The notes under the pieces: generated by a model
Told to the model about the DNA's origin: nothing
Seen by the model: the letters and a program-made list of their open reading frames with translations, nothing else
Database searches by the model: none
Shown: in pieces, positions 51,036 to 59,423 of the stretch
How positions within the stretch are numbered: the stretch's first letter is position 1
Layout of the letters: every line of letters begins with the position of its first letter
Position numbers and translations under genes: made by a program
Source: Mycolicibacterium chlorophenolicum
GTDB taxonomy: Bacteria > Actinomycetota > Actinomycetes > Mycobacteriales > Mycobacteriaceae
DNA: 64,000 nt
Assembly: GCF_001044235.1 (NCBI RefSeq)
Contig: NZ_JYNL01000009.1
Coordinates: forward strand, 124,001 to 188,000
Reading direction: 5' to 3'

Positions 51036-52256
51036 TCAGGCGCGGCGCTCTTCGGCCGGTGCCGCATCGGGTGTCGCGAAGATCGTGTCCCCCGACCGGG
51101 ATTTGGTACCCGATGAACTGCCCGCGCCAGCTCCATGCCCCATCATCGGCGACATACCGCCGCCACCGCCGCTGCCGCTCGGCCCCATCGATCCCACGGT
51201 CTCGATGGTCGGCCTGGCGGACACACCGGAGAACACTTGCTGGCTCTTCACCGGGCCTCCGGAGGCGCCCATGTAGGTCTGACCAAGCATTCCTCCGCCG
51301 AGGCCACCGCCGACGAAACCGCCGCCGGCGCCGGCGCCGCCAGCGTCACCGCCCGCCCCGGCCCCAGCCGATGTGGCGAGGCCGGTGAACGGGCTCGGCG
51401 CGCCGGGGCCCATCCCGAAGCCGGCGGCGTCTGTGGTGCTGCCGCCCATATTGCCGAGCAGCGATTGCAGGGGCTCCATGAGAGATTGGAGGGGCTGGGT
51501 CAGCGTGCTGGGGTTGGCGGCCTGCAATAATTGGCCTGGGGCACTTGCGAATTGGCCGACGCTGCTCATCATGCTCTGGGGGATTTCGCTGGCCGTTGAG
51601 CCAGCTTGGGTGGCGCCTTCTCCGGTCTGGCCAGCTGCCTGCGTGGCCGCGTCGGTGCCGTTGCTGATGGCCGATTCGGCTGCGGAGCGCACGGCGGATT
51701 CGCCCACTTGGCCCAGGGCGCCGGCCGCGTTGGCGAGCGGTGGTGGGGGGGTTACGGGCTTGGGAACGGTGGCGGCCTGAACTGCGGCGTCGTAGGTCAT
51801 CATCGAGCCGCCGTTGTTGCCCCAGAATTCGCCGTACTGGGTGTTGAGGGCGAGAATGACGCCGCTATTGACGCCGAGGAAATTGGTGGCCTCGGCGATT
51901 GCCTCGCTGATGCGGTTCATGTTGACCACAGGGGTGGGGATCATGGTGCCAGTGGAGATGGCGAAGGCTTCGGCGACGGCGAGGCAGGAGAGTGCGTTGG
52001 CCGCTGCGTTGGCCTCCATGGTGGCTAGCCAGGTCATGAACGGAACGACTGCCGCCCCCATTGCCGTGGGGGCGAGGCCTTGCCAGTTGATTCCGAGTGC
52101 GGCCAGCTCGGCGGTCATGACGGCCATCGCCTCGCCGACAAGGGCGGCGAAGTCGGTCCACATGGTGGCCGAGGCGAGCCAGGTAGCGGGGCCCGCTCCG
52201 GTTTCTTGCCGGCCGGCGTTGACTTCGGGGATGTAGGCGCCCCACGGTTCGGTCAT
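51036..52256 (-). CDS. PPE family protein (variant IPE motif)
   Basis: The 406-residue protein has the N-terminal helical PPE domain: WGAYIPEVNAGRQETGAGP, then TWLASATMWTDFAALVGEAM, NWQGLAPTAM and WLATMEANAAANA. The eponymous PPE near the start reads IPE. The C-terminal half is Gly/Ala-rich and ends in a Pro/Gly/Ser segment. The length and the position next to PE and EspG match ESX-secreted PPE proteins such as PPE68. It should pair with the PE protein encoded just upstream and be recognised by EspG. Confidence 0.88.
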   Translation of the reverse strand: MTEPWGAYIPEVNAGRQETGAGPATWLASATMWTDFAALVGEAMAVMTAELAALGINWQGLAPTAMGAAVVPFMTWLATMEANAAANALSCLAVAEAFAISTGTMIPTPVVNMNRISEAIAEATNFLGVNSGVILALNTQYGEFWGNNGGSMMTYDAAVQAATVPKPVTPPPPLANAAGALGQVGESAVRSAAESAISNGTDAATQAAGQTGEGATQAGSTASEIPQSMMSSVGQFASAPGQLLQAANPSTLTQPLQSLMEPLQSLLGNMGGSTTDAAGFGMGPGAPSPFTGLATSAGAGAGGDAGGAGAGGGFVGGGLGGGMLGQTYMGASGGPVKSQQVFSGVSARPTIETVGSMGPSGSGGGGGMSPMMGHGAGAGSSSGTKSRSGDTIFATPDAAPAEERRA

Positions 52257-52494
52257 CGCTGCACCTGATCGTCTTGGTTAGCTGATGCGGTCATCGGTGT
52301 CGGGTCGGAGACGATGGCGCGGCCTGCGGTGGCGTGGGTGTCGAGCAGCTTCCGGGTCGGATTTATCTCGGGCGGGCAGTGCTCCCAGGATGCAGCCACC
52401 GTGCTTCTCTCCTCATCCCCTTGGCGTCGATTGGCCCAGCGTTGCGCTCGTACCCAGCCCTGCGGGGTCCGGGCACGGCGTGGTGAGACGAGCC

Positions 52495-52797
52495 CTAGAT
52501 GGCGCGGGCGCTGCCGAGGTCGGTGGCCACGGTGCTGGCGGACGCGGCCTGGATGGTCGTGCTCAGCTCCATCATCTGCTCGATGCCGGCGTTGAATGCG
52601 GCGGCGAACTGAGCCGCATTCATCTGCTGCTTGGCCATGGCCAGCGCTGAGGCGCCTTCATTGCCTGCGGGGACGACGCTGGCTGCGACACCGCTGTTGG
52701 CTGCGCCCATCGCGGCGAGCTGGGCTTGGATGCCCTGCAGCACTGCGACAGATCCGGCCATCGCTGGCACACTGCCGATTCCGACAATTCCGCTCAT
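52495..52797 (-). CDS. PE family protein
   Basis: The 100-residue product is a short PE-type helical hairpin: SVAVLQGIQAQLAAMGAANSG, VAASVVPAGNEGASALAMAKQ and FAAAFNAGIEQMMELSTTIQ. The classical Pro-Glu near the N-terminus is not evident. ATG 52797 follows gggggaaagg. It lies directly upstream of the PPE gene (238 bases apart) in the same orientation, the normal PE-PPE pairing for type VII secretion. Confidence 0.82.
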   Translation of the reverse strand: MSGIVGIGSVPAMAGSVAVLQGIQAQLAAMGAANSGVAASVVPAGNEGASALAMAKQQMNAAQFAAAFNAGIEQMMELSTTIQAASASTVATDLGSARAI

Positions 52798-52914
52798 TGT
52801 GGATTCACCTTTCCCCCGGGCTGGATAGCAAACTTGAGTTCAAGAATAGCGGATCGTGGCAAGGGTGCCACCCGCAAGTTTCGCGTGGTCGGCGTCTCGT
52901 TTCCCATGGGTTTT

Positions 52915-53832
52915 TCACCGCAGCGTGATGTCATCAGGGTTGGCTCTTGCGAGTCCGCGACGCAGGGCAGCTACCGCCTCGGTCATGGCCGCCGGGGTGG
53001 CTGGTTCGTAGTTGATCCACTGACGGCCGTCCAAACCGCGGGACGGGTAACTGACCACGACCCCACCAGGCTCGCCGACGAAGAACATGACACCCATGGA
53101 GTTCCGATACACGGTCTGCTTGCCCTGGGGGGCGCGGCGGGAGATGGTGATCTGCGAGACGGCGACGTTGTCTTGGGCCAGCAGCTCGGCAAGCCCCCTC
53201 ACGGTGGTACGGGCCATGCCGGCGTCGCGCAGGCCGTCGCGAGTGGTTTCGAGGACGTCCTCGGTGTCGTCGGTGCGGTCGCGCTTGAGTGCTTCGGCGG
53301 CGGTGGCCGGGATGGAAATCCGTTCCATCGGGTAGGGCTTCCACTGCTTCTGCGGGTCGAGGATGGCCATGATGATCTGGCCGACCGCCTCGTTGCGGTG
53401 CTCGTCGGTGTTACTCCGTGCGCGGTCGGTCGCCAAAGCGAGTTGCCCCGCCGCCAGTGTCGCTGTGGTGAAGGTGCCTTCGCGGTATCCGATGAGAAAG
53501 CTGGCGCGGGGCACGTCTCTGATCGCGTACTGGACCCCGTACTGCAGGAATTCGTCGGGGAGATCGGAGACGATTTCCTTGCGCTGGTTGTAGAGCAGCA
53601 CGATGCCCCACACGGCCCACTCATAGCCGACGAGGCCGGCGAAGTACTCCTGGGCCGGTTCGGTCAGTTCGTTGGTGGACGGGTCCACGATGTTCCAGCG
53701 CTTGAGATCCTCGTCGACGCTGGGTCCGAGGTCGAACACCGGCATGGGGCCCAGCTCGATCGGCAACTCGTTGATGAGGCCCCGCTGGTAGAGGGCGATG
53801 AGGTGACGTTGGTCGAACACGTCGGCTGCCAC
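52915..53832 (-). CDS. EspG-type PE/PPE chaperone
   Basis: The 305-residue product has the EspG layout: DQRHLIALYQRGLINELPIE, EYFAGLVGYEWAVWGIVLL and DGLRDAGMARTTVRGLAELL, then the C-terminal GQITISRRAPQGKQTVY-like (SQITISRRAPQGKQTVY), FFVGEPGGVVVSYPSRG. EspG proteins bind the PPE helix tip and deliver PE-PPE pairs to the ESX core. The gene lies upstream of pe and ppe, on the same strand. A 20-bp motif shared with the EspI-like promoter lies 76 bases before the start. Confidence 0.85.
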   Translation of the reverse strand: MAADVFDQRHLIALYQRGLINELPIELGPMPVFDLGPSVDEDLKRWNIVDPSTNELTEPAQEYFAGLVGYEWAVWGIVLLYNQRKEIVSDLPDEFLQYGVQYAIRDVPRASFLIGYREGTFTTATLAAGQLALATDRARSNTDEHRNEAVGQIIMAILDPQKQWKPYPMERISIPATAAEALKRDRTDDTEDVLETTRDGLRDAGMARTTVRGLAELLAQDNVAVSQITISRRAPQGKQTVYRNSMGVMFFVGEPGGVVVSYPSRGLDGRQWINYEPATPAAMTEAVAALRRGLARANPDDITLR

Positions 53833-53907
53833 GTCGACCTCCCCTCGAAACGCACGGTCACCGCCCCGGAATCACGGCCAACACGACACGCATAAACCCG
53901 CCTAATG

Positions 53908-53927
53908 TACGGCGAAGTTTACCGTTG
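53908..53927. promoter_or_regulatory. Shared ESX-promoter motif, copy 1
   Basis: tacggcgaagtttaccgttg matches 63082-63101 at 19 of 20 bases. Here it lies between the divergent EspG gene and the 243-residue protein gene. Confidence 0.6.
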
Positions 53928-53931
53928 AGCG

Positions 53932-54663
53932 ATGCAAACTTCGCTCATCCGCGTGGCACGCGCTGGTGTTTCTGCCGCCAGACGCGGCGCGCCGGCAGCA
54001 GTGATGGCCATGCTGAAGACCCGTCGCGGGGCTGCGCGGCGCCGATGGCTGCTGCTGGCTGCGGCGGTGGTGGTCGCGGCTGGATTCTTGGTGGCAGGGG
54101 CGCTCGCTCAGTTCCCCATCACCGTCGCCGATACCGCGACGACGTGGATCTTCGGCGGGCGGGGCGGGGATGGCCAGCCGCAAGTTCCGGCGATCTGCGC
54201 CACTCCCCCGACCCCGACAGCCGCGCAGGTTGCCGACAGCGCATCGGTGCCGGGGGCCGATGAAACGGCGCCTGCACCGGCGCCGCCGCCGCCGGCGCTG
54301 GATAGCGACGGGAGGCCCACGCCCGAAGCGCAAGCCGTGATCGAGCGCATCCCCGCCGGCGCCGACGTCACCGTCGCTCAAGGCTGGATACTGTTTGGGC
54401 TCGCGCACCCCAACGACGCCAGCGTCGACTTTCCGTCCTTCGCGCAACGTTTCGAGCAGACCGCGGGGACGCTGAGCGCTCAAGCCACGGCCTTGGACAC
54501 GGTGACGACCATGGACCCGGCCGCTGACTACTCCCCCTACCTGCTGTTCTCCCAGGCCGGCGCGTACCAGATGATGAAGCAGGGGTCAGCGTCGGCCACC
54601 GCTGAGCAGCGCGACGAACTGATCGAAGCGGTCGGTGTGACGTGCGAGAGTCGGGCCCGATGA
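53932..54663 (+). CDS. Membrane-anchored ESX-locus protein of unknown function
   Basis: The 243-residue reading begins at ATG 53932; an internal Met at 54004 would give a similar anchor. One membrane helix (about residues 38-60, RRWLLLAAAVVVAAGFLVAG) is followed by an Ala/Pro-rich linker and a soluble extracytoplasmic domain (about 130-240) with AQGWILFGLAHPNDASVDF. It is the only plus-strand gene in front of the EspG/PE/PPE group apart from the toxin-antitoxin pair. Start codon overlaps the region of the shared promoter motif. Confidence 0.65.
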   Translation: MQTSLIRVARAGVSAARRGAPAAVMAMLKTRRGAARRRWLLLAAAVVVAAGFLVAGALAQFPITVADTATTWIFGGRGGDGQPQVPAICATPPTPTAAQVADSASVPGADETAPAPAPPPPALDSDGRPTPEAQAVIERIPAGADVTVAQGWILFGLAHPNDASVDFPSFAQRFEQTAGTLSAQATALDTVTTMDPAADYSPYLLFSQAGAYQMMKQGSASATAEQRDELIEAVGVTCESRAR

Positions 54664-54689
54664 CCGGTCGGCCAACTAGGATTGAATCC

Positions 54690-54962
54690 ATGCCGGAATA
54701 CGTTCGCGTCGAGCGCAGTGGGCCGGCCATCCGCGCCGCGCTCGCCGAAGCCTCGCCTGATGAGCTGCCGGAATTCGAGGCCGAGTTCCGGATCGCGCTC
54801 GCCGAGGCCGATGATGACTTCGACCTATCCCGCGTGACTGCGGTGCTCGACCGGTGGTGGGGACGCGCCCATCTCCGTCTCAACCCACCAACTCCAGAGG
54901 AGCGGGCTGTCGTAGAGCAGGTCGCCCGCGGTGACTTTCGCGGGCTCAGTTCGACGCCGTGA
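54690..54962 (+). CDS. DUF6247-type antitoxin candidate
   Basis: The 90-residue product begins MPEYVRVERSG and has the typical DUF6247 segments AIRAALAEASPDELPEFEAEF, LSRVTAVLDRWWGRAHLRLNP and EQVARGDFRGL. Such proteins are encoded immediately before a RelE-like cytotoxic protein. The toxin gene overlaps its end by 32 bases. It probably neutralises the toxin and represses the pair. Confidence 0.8.
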   Translation: MPEYVRVERSGPAIRAALAEASPDELPEFEAEFRIALAEADDDFDLSRVTAVLDRWWGRAHLRLNPPTPEERAVVEQVARGDFRGLSSTP

Positions 54963-55158
54963 TCTTTCATCTGATCTCCGGCGTGCCTTCGATACGAAGT
55001 TTGCGCTGATCCTTGACGATCCGAAAGCGTACGGGGCGTACGACAAACAGACGGATCAGTGGACTGCGGAGTTCGCCGAAGGGCGTGGCCTTGTCACCTA
55101 CGCCGTGAACGATCAATACGTGAAGGTGATAGTCCTTCGCATCGTCGACTTTTCGTGA
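54931..55158 (+). CDS. RelE-type translational-repressor toxin candidate
   Basis: A 75-residue protein with the compact RelE-like fold: SDLRRAFDTKFALILDD, PKAYGAYDKQTDQWTAEFAEG and GLVTYAVNDQYVKVIVLRIV. The start at GTG 54931 is a formal one; the real start may lie a few codons further in, near the antitoxin stop. With the DUF6247 gene it makes a compact toxin-antitoxin pair inside the ESX locus, consistent with maintenance of a mobile element. Confidence 0.75.
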   Translation: MTFAGSVRRRDLSSDLRRAFDTKFALILDDPKAYGAYDKQTDQWTAEFAEGRGLVTYAVNDQYVKVIVLRIVDFS

Positions 55159-55213
55159 TTCTCGGCGCTCCGCACAGCGTGGCTTTAACCGCGGCTGCCG
55201 CTCGATCCTGACG

Positions 55214-56137
55214 CTATCGCTGCTCGCTGGCGGGAGGTGCGGTGATGGTTGTCGATGGCGCTGTAAGCGGGGCTTGGCCCGCGGCGCTCGAACCCCCGGC
55301 CGCCGGGGTGCCGGAGCTGCCTGTGGGCGATGCGCCGGGGGTTCCCGCGGGTGCCACTGTGGCCGGCTCCGAACCTGCCTCGGTGCCCGGAGGCGGGGTG
55401 GCGGCCGGTGTGCCTGCGCTGCCCGGGATGGGGGTTCCTTGGCTTCCGGGGGCGACGGGTGTGCCGCTGCTGCCTTGGGTGATGGGGGTTCCCTGGCTTC
55501 CGGGGGTGCCGGTGGAGGCCGGGGTTGCTGCGGCTGCAGCGCCTGGGGCTGGCGCGGTGGGTGTGGCCTCAGCAGCGGCGGCGGGGGCTCCGCCGGCCGA
55601 CGACGACCGTGTAGGCGATCCTGGGTCGTACGGTGTGGGTCGCGGCGAGTTGGAGGACTGTTGCACCCATACGGCGAGATCGGGGCCGCCTGCGTTGTAG
55701 AGCACGCTGTCCGGGGTGTCTCCGGTCACGTCGAAGTACACCTTGCCTGTGGTCTGTTGCCCTTCGGCGAGCGGGGCCGGGTTGACTCCTTGGGGTGTGG
55801 CGACGCCGAACAGGACCCGGTAGGTCTGGCCGCTGCGGGCGCGGGCGTTGAGGTTGGAGACGACTGGCTGGACGGTGCCGCGCACTGCGGTGTCTGTAGC
55901 CGTTGCCTCCCAGAGGGTTCCGGTCACGGGGTAGGGGATGGCGTCTGTGCTGGGCTTGAGGTCTGTGATTGTCCAGGCCTGCACGATGTCGCCGTTGGCC
56001 AATTGGGCTGGGCTGCCGAGGGAGTGGATCGCCGAGTCGTCGGCGGACGCTGCGGGCGCGAGTAGGGTGCTGAGCCACATTGTTGTGGATGCGGCGGTGA
56101 TTGCGGCTCTTGTGGCTGTGTTCACGGTCGTCCTCAT
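55214..56137 (-). CDS. MPT63-family (DUF1942) secreted protein with repeat-rich tail
   Basis: The 307-residue protein has a signal peptide (about 1-32, ending ASA). An MPT63-like immunoglobulin-fold domain follows: AIHSLGSPAQLANGDIVQAW, GTVQPVVSNLNARARSGQT, YRVLFGVATPQGVNPAPL and TGKVYFDVTGDTPDSVLYN. From about residue 165 the tail is low complexity with recurring GTP steps (GSQGTPI, GSSGTPV, GSAGTPA). MPT63 itself lacks such a tail. It is placed between EccE and the toxin-antitoxin pair, so it may be a substrate or accessory factor of this ESX system. Confidence 0.83.
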   Translation of the reverse strand: MRTTVNTATRAAITAASTTMWLSTLLAPAASADDSAIHSLGSPAQLANGDIVQAWTITDLKPSTDAIPYPVTGTLWEATATDTAVRGTVQPVVSNLNARARSGQTYRVLFGVATPQGVNPAPLAEGQQTTGKVYFDVTGDTPDSVLYNAGGPDLAVWVQQSSNSPRPTPYDPGSPTRSSSAGGAPAAAAEATPTAPAPGAAAAATPASTGTPGSQGTPITQGSSGTPVAPGSQGTPIPGSAGTPAATPPPGTEAGSEPATVAPAGTPGASPTGSSGTPAAGGSSAAGQAPLTAPSTTITAPPASEQR

Positions 56138-56203
56138 CGTGTTCGTGCCCTCAGGTTTGGGGGCCCCAGCGGATGTAGGTGGAAGGTTAACTGTCGCATG
56201 GAT

Positions 56204-57958
56204 TTAGCGTTGCGGCGGCCGGGGTGGGGGTGTTGCGTGCCTGCCCCCACTAGGTGGCTCGGGCCGCGGCGGCGGGGGTGGTTGCCGGCGGGTTGGCCGT
56301 TCGGAAGGCCTGGGCAGCTCTGGACGCTTGGGCGTCTCAGTCCGCAGTGACGGTGTTGCGGCGACTGGCGTGCGCTTGGCGGGCTCGCGGCGTTGTGGGC
56401 GTGCCACGGTGAAGAAGGATTCCTCGGCCGTGGACACCGACCAGCGGTAGCGGATCTGCCCGGTGGGAGTGTGCAGGATGCATTCCTCTGGCCCGGCGAC
56501 GATCGCGTAACCCGGCGCAGCGTCCGGTGCTGTGGTCGACCAGACGAGGCGCACCTGGTGGGCGTGGGTGGGGTCGGTGTAGGAGTTGTTGTCGCTGACG
56601 ATGATGTCCGCGTCGCGATGGGTGCCGTAGGTGGCTCCGATGCGTGAGGCGAAGAGTTTCCATTCGTCGCCTGGCAGTGTGATGTCGATGCTGCGGCCGC
56701 TGGTGGAGAGCCAGACGAGGAGCTGCTGGCACATGACCGCGGGGCCGAATACGTAGAAGGGTTCAGAGCCGACGGTGAAGTTGACGAAGACCTGTGCGCG
56801 GTTCGCGGTGTGGCCGATGAAGGTGCCGATGCCGCCGGGAGCTAGCGGGATCGGGAACGGGGTGTCCTCGGCCAGCGTCTTGCCTGCGACGGCGGTGGTG
56901 CGGACCGTTTGGGCCAACGGTAGTGCTGCGGTGAAGATGTCGCCTTGTTGGCCGTGTTCGCGTCGAAGGCCGAGAGCGGTGACGGTGGACAGCGCGCTGG
57001 GATCGGCGGTGAGGAATCCGATGTACATCTCGGCGTGGTCGCGGCCGTCCCGTCGCCGTTCGAGTCGGACGATGTGCACCTGGCGGTGGGTGTTGAGTCG
57101 GCACCACTCGCGATAGTTGCCGGTGGTCCATGCGTTCGCCGCGGGCGTGAATGCGATGGCGCGCATGGAGTTTGGTCCGCAGGAGGACCAGTGTTCCTGA
57201 GCCAGTGCGGTGGTGAACTGCGGGGCGAGGTCGGCGTGGAGGTCCTGGAGAGCGGTCTTGGCGAGGATTTGGGTGTTCCAGCCGGCGTGGGCAACGCGGC
57301 GGCGGATGCGTTCGGCGGCGATTTTGACGGTGCGGCTGATCCCGGCGGGGATGTCGTCGGAGCCGCGGCGGGCGTAGACGCTGTCGAGTGAGTCTGAGAG
57401 GTTGACGCCGACTTCGATGAAGGTTCTTCCGTAAAGCAGGGCGTCGACGGGTCCGATGGCGGCTTGTAGGGCGGTCGCTGCTTGGCTGGGGCGCTCGTAG
57501 TTGTATCCGACGGTGACCGCGGTGACGGCGTCGCAGTGAATGTCGAACTGTACGAGTTCTTCTCGGATGTCGTCCATGGGAAGCGCTCGGATGACGGTTT
57601 CGCGGTCGGTCCCGATCACGGTCGTGGCGTATGCCTGTGGGAGGACCTCGATGTAGGCGGCGGCGCGGTCGCCGTCCCAAGTGAATCCGACGCCGTCTGC
57701 TTCGTAGATGGCGATGGTGTTGCGTGGGCTGCGGCGCAGGGTCAGGCGTCGGTGGATCCAACCGATGAGGGTGCGGGATCGGTAGGTGAGCACTCCGATC
57801 AGGAGGGTGACGAGCGCGACCGCGGCCCAGACCTCCCATAGGACAGGCGGTTTCAGGTCGAGCAGGGCTGTCGTCAGTACGGCGGCGATGCCGACGATGA
57901 CGAGGAACATGATGTTGGGTGGGCCGAGTTCGACGCCGAGTCGACGGTCGTTTTTCAT
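56204..57958 (-). CDS. eccE: ESX core membrane component EccE
   Basis: ATG 57958 (MKNDRRLG) is used. The 584-residue protein has two N-terminal membrane helices (NIMFLVIVGIAAVLTTALL; VWAAVALVTLLIGVLT), followed by TYRSRTLIGWIHRRLTLRR and a cytosolic EccE domain with GVGFTWDGDRAAAYIEVLP and a Pro-rich tail. EccE is a peripheral part of the type VII secretion membrane complex. It follows mycP on the same strand by 77 bases. The presence of EccE separates this locus from ESX-4-type systems, which lack it in many mycobacteria. Confidence 0.85.
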   Translation of the reverse strand: MKNDRRLGVELGPPNIMFLVIVGIAAVLTTALLDLKPPVLWEVWAAVALVTLLIGVLTYRSRTLIGWIHRRLTLRRSPRNTIAIYEADGVGFTWDGDRAAAYIEVLPQAYATTVIGTDRETVIRALPMDDIREELVQFDIHCDAVTAVTVGYNYERPSQAATALQAAIGPVDALLYGRTFIEVGVNLSDSLDSVYARRGSDDIPAGISRTVKIAAERIRRRVAHAGWNTQILAKTALQDLHADLAPQFTTALAQEHWSSCGPNSMRAIAFTPAANAWTTGNYREWCRLNTHRQVHIVRLERRRDGRDHAEMYIGFLTADPSALSTVTALGLRREHGQQGDIFTAALPLAQTVRTTAVAGKTLAEDTPFPIPLAPGGIGTFIGHTANRAQVFVNFTVGSEPFYVFGPAVMCQQLLVWLSTSGRSIDITLPGDEWKLFASRIGATYGTHRDADIIVSDNNSYTDPTHAHQVRLVWSTTAPDAAPGYAIVAGPEECILHTPTGQIRYRWSVSTAEESFFTVARPQRREPAKRTPVAATPSLRTETPKRPELPRPSERPTRRQPPPPPRPEPPSGGRHATPPPRPPQR

Positions 57959-58034
57959 CGCGAGGTCCTCGTGGTCGGTGCGTACCGGTGACCGGGCGCC
58001 GTGGTCTCTGGCGGGGTGTGATGGACGTTGGCGG

Positions 58035-59423
58035 TCACGCGGGCTTCTTTCGGAAGGCGAAGATGGCCAGGGCAACGGTGATGAGGACCGCGGCACCGGC
58101 GGCCAGTGCGATGAAGGCGACGTTGCGGGCGGTGTGATCGGGGGTGGGTGGCGGTGTTGGGTTGGGGGCGTGGACGCTGGGCACTCCGGCAGCGATCGGG
58201 TCGCCGGGGGCGATTTGTGCGGTCAGCGCTGCGACTGGGTCGATGACGCCCGCTCCGAGGGTGTTGTTGAGGCCGTCGGCGGGGGTGTGCGCCGACGCGA
58301 GGATGCGGTTGATGACCTGGTGTGCGGTGAGTTCTGGGTGTTTTTCGCGGATCAGGGCTGCCAGGCCGGAGACGTAGGCGGTGGCGAAGGAGGTTCCGTT
58401 GACCGGGGTGGGCACGCTTTTGACGATCGCGGCGTTGGTGAGCGCTCCGGGGGTGGGCTCGGTTGGATCGAGGGAGACGATGTTCATTGCCGGTGCTGCG
58501 ACTCCGACCCAGGGGCCTGGCATGGTGTTGACGTAGGGGTCGCCGGTCAATGTTGTTCCGGCTACGGACAAGACGAGGTCGGAGAAGTACGAGGGTAGCG
58601 AGACGCTGCGTACGCCTTCCCAGTTGCGGGGGTCCGCGGGGTTGGCGGGGTCGTAGCCTGGGTTGGGTTGGCAGGTCTGGCCGCCGATGTTGCCGGCGGC
58701 GGAGACGACCACGACGTTTTTCACTACGGCGGCGTAGTAGAGGGCACCGGCGAGCTCGCGGAGGTCGACGGGGCTGCCCGCGTCGACGCAGGCGGTGACG
58801 GACAGATTGATGACGGTGGCGCCGAGGTTGGCCGCGTGGACGATGGAGCGGGCCAGTGCGGAGAGGTTCGCTGCGGAGCGGTCGGCTTCTGACCAGCCTT
58901 GGGGTGGGTTGTCTTCGCTGTAGGCGGCGCTGGTTTGGCGGATGGACAGGATTTCGGCGCCGGGGGCGACGCCGACGAATCCGTCGTTGGGTGAGGGTGC
59001 CGAAGCGATGATCCCAGCGACGAGGGTGCCGTGGTGGTCGCAGTCGGAGAGGCCGTCGCCTCGAGCGATGTAGTCGCCGCCTCCCCGCAGGCGCGGCAGA
59101 CGCGACACTGGTTGGACGCCGGAGTCGATGACGGCCACGACCTGGCCGTCACCGCGGGCGAAGTTGTGTAGCCCTTCGACGTCGAACACCGCGCTGGCGG
59201 GGATGGTTCGGAACTGCGACTCGGCCAGGACAGCGGACGTGGCGCACACGGATGTCTGTTTCATGGGTACGGCGGGCCCGGGGTCGCCGTCGGGTGGGGC
59301 GATGTCGACGGCGGGATCGATTTGGGGTGCGGGGATCGCGGCCGCTGGGGGTGCCAGCCCGATCCCGACGGGGATCAGGAGGGTCGCGGTGATCGCGGCC
59401 GTCCGCTGCAGTGCGCGCAGCAT
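58035..59423 (-). CDS. mycP: Mycosin subtilisin-like protease of the ESX system
   Basis: ATG 59423 overlaps the eccD stop by one base (TGATG). The 462-residue protein has a signal peptide, a subtilisin domain with catalytic Asp in VVAVIDSG (about residue 100), His in DCDHHGTLVAG (about 131) and Ser in NGTSFATAYVSG (about 348), and a C-terminal membrane helix (NVAFIALAAGAAVLITVALA). Mycosins stabilise the ESX membrane complex and cleave substrates at the outer face. The triad is intact. Confidence 0.92.
   Translation of the reverse strand: MLRALQRTAAITATLLIPVGIGLAPPAAAIPAPQIDPAVDIAPPDGDPGPAVPMKQTSVCATSAVLAESQFRTIPASAVFDVEGLHNFARGDGQVVAVIDSGVQPVSRLPRLRGGGDYIARGDGLSDCDHHGTLVAGIIASAPSPNDGFVGVAPGAEILSIRQTSAAYSEDNPPQGWSEADRSAANLSALARSIVHAANLGATVINLSVTACVDAGSPVDLRELAGALYYAAVVKNVVVVSAAGNIGGQTCQPNPGYDPANPADPRNWEGVRSVSLPSYFSDLVLSVAGTTLTGDPYVNTMPGPWVGVAAPAMNIVSLDPTEPTPGALTNAAIVKSVPTPVNGTSFATAYVSGLAALIREKHPELTAHQVINRILASAHTPADGLNNTLGAGVIDPVAALTAQIAPGDPIAAGVPSVHAPNPTPPPTPDHTARNVAFIALAAGAAVLITVALAIFAFRKKPA

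Noticed and set aside
56763..57839. Minus-strand frame of 358 codons inside eccE
   Set aside because: Same strand but different frame from EccE, Arg/His/Pro-rich, and without a start signal; EccE has clear family segments.
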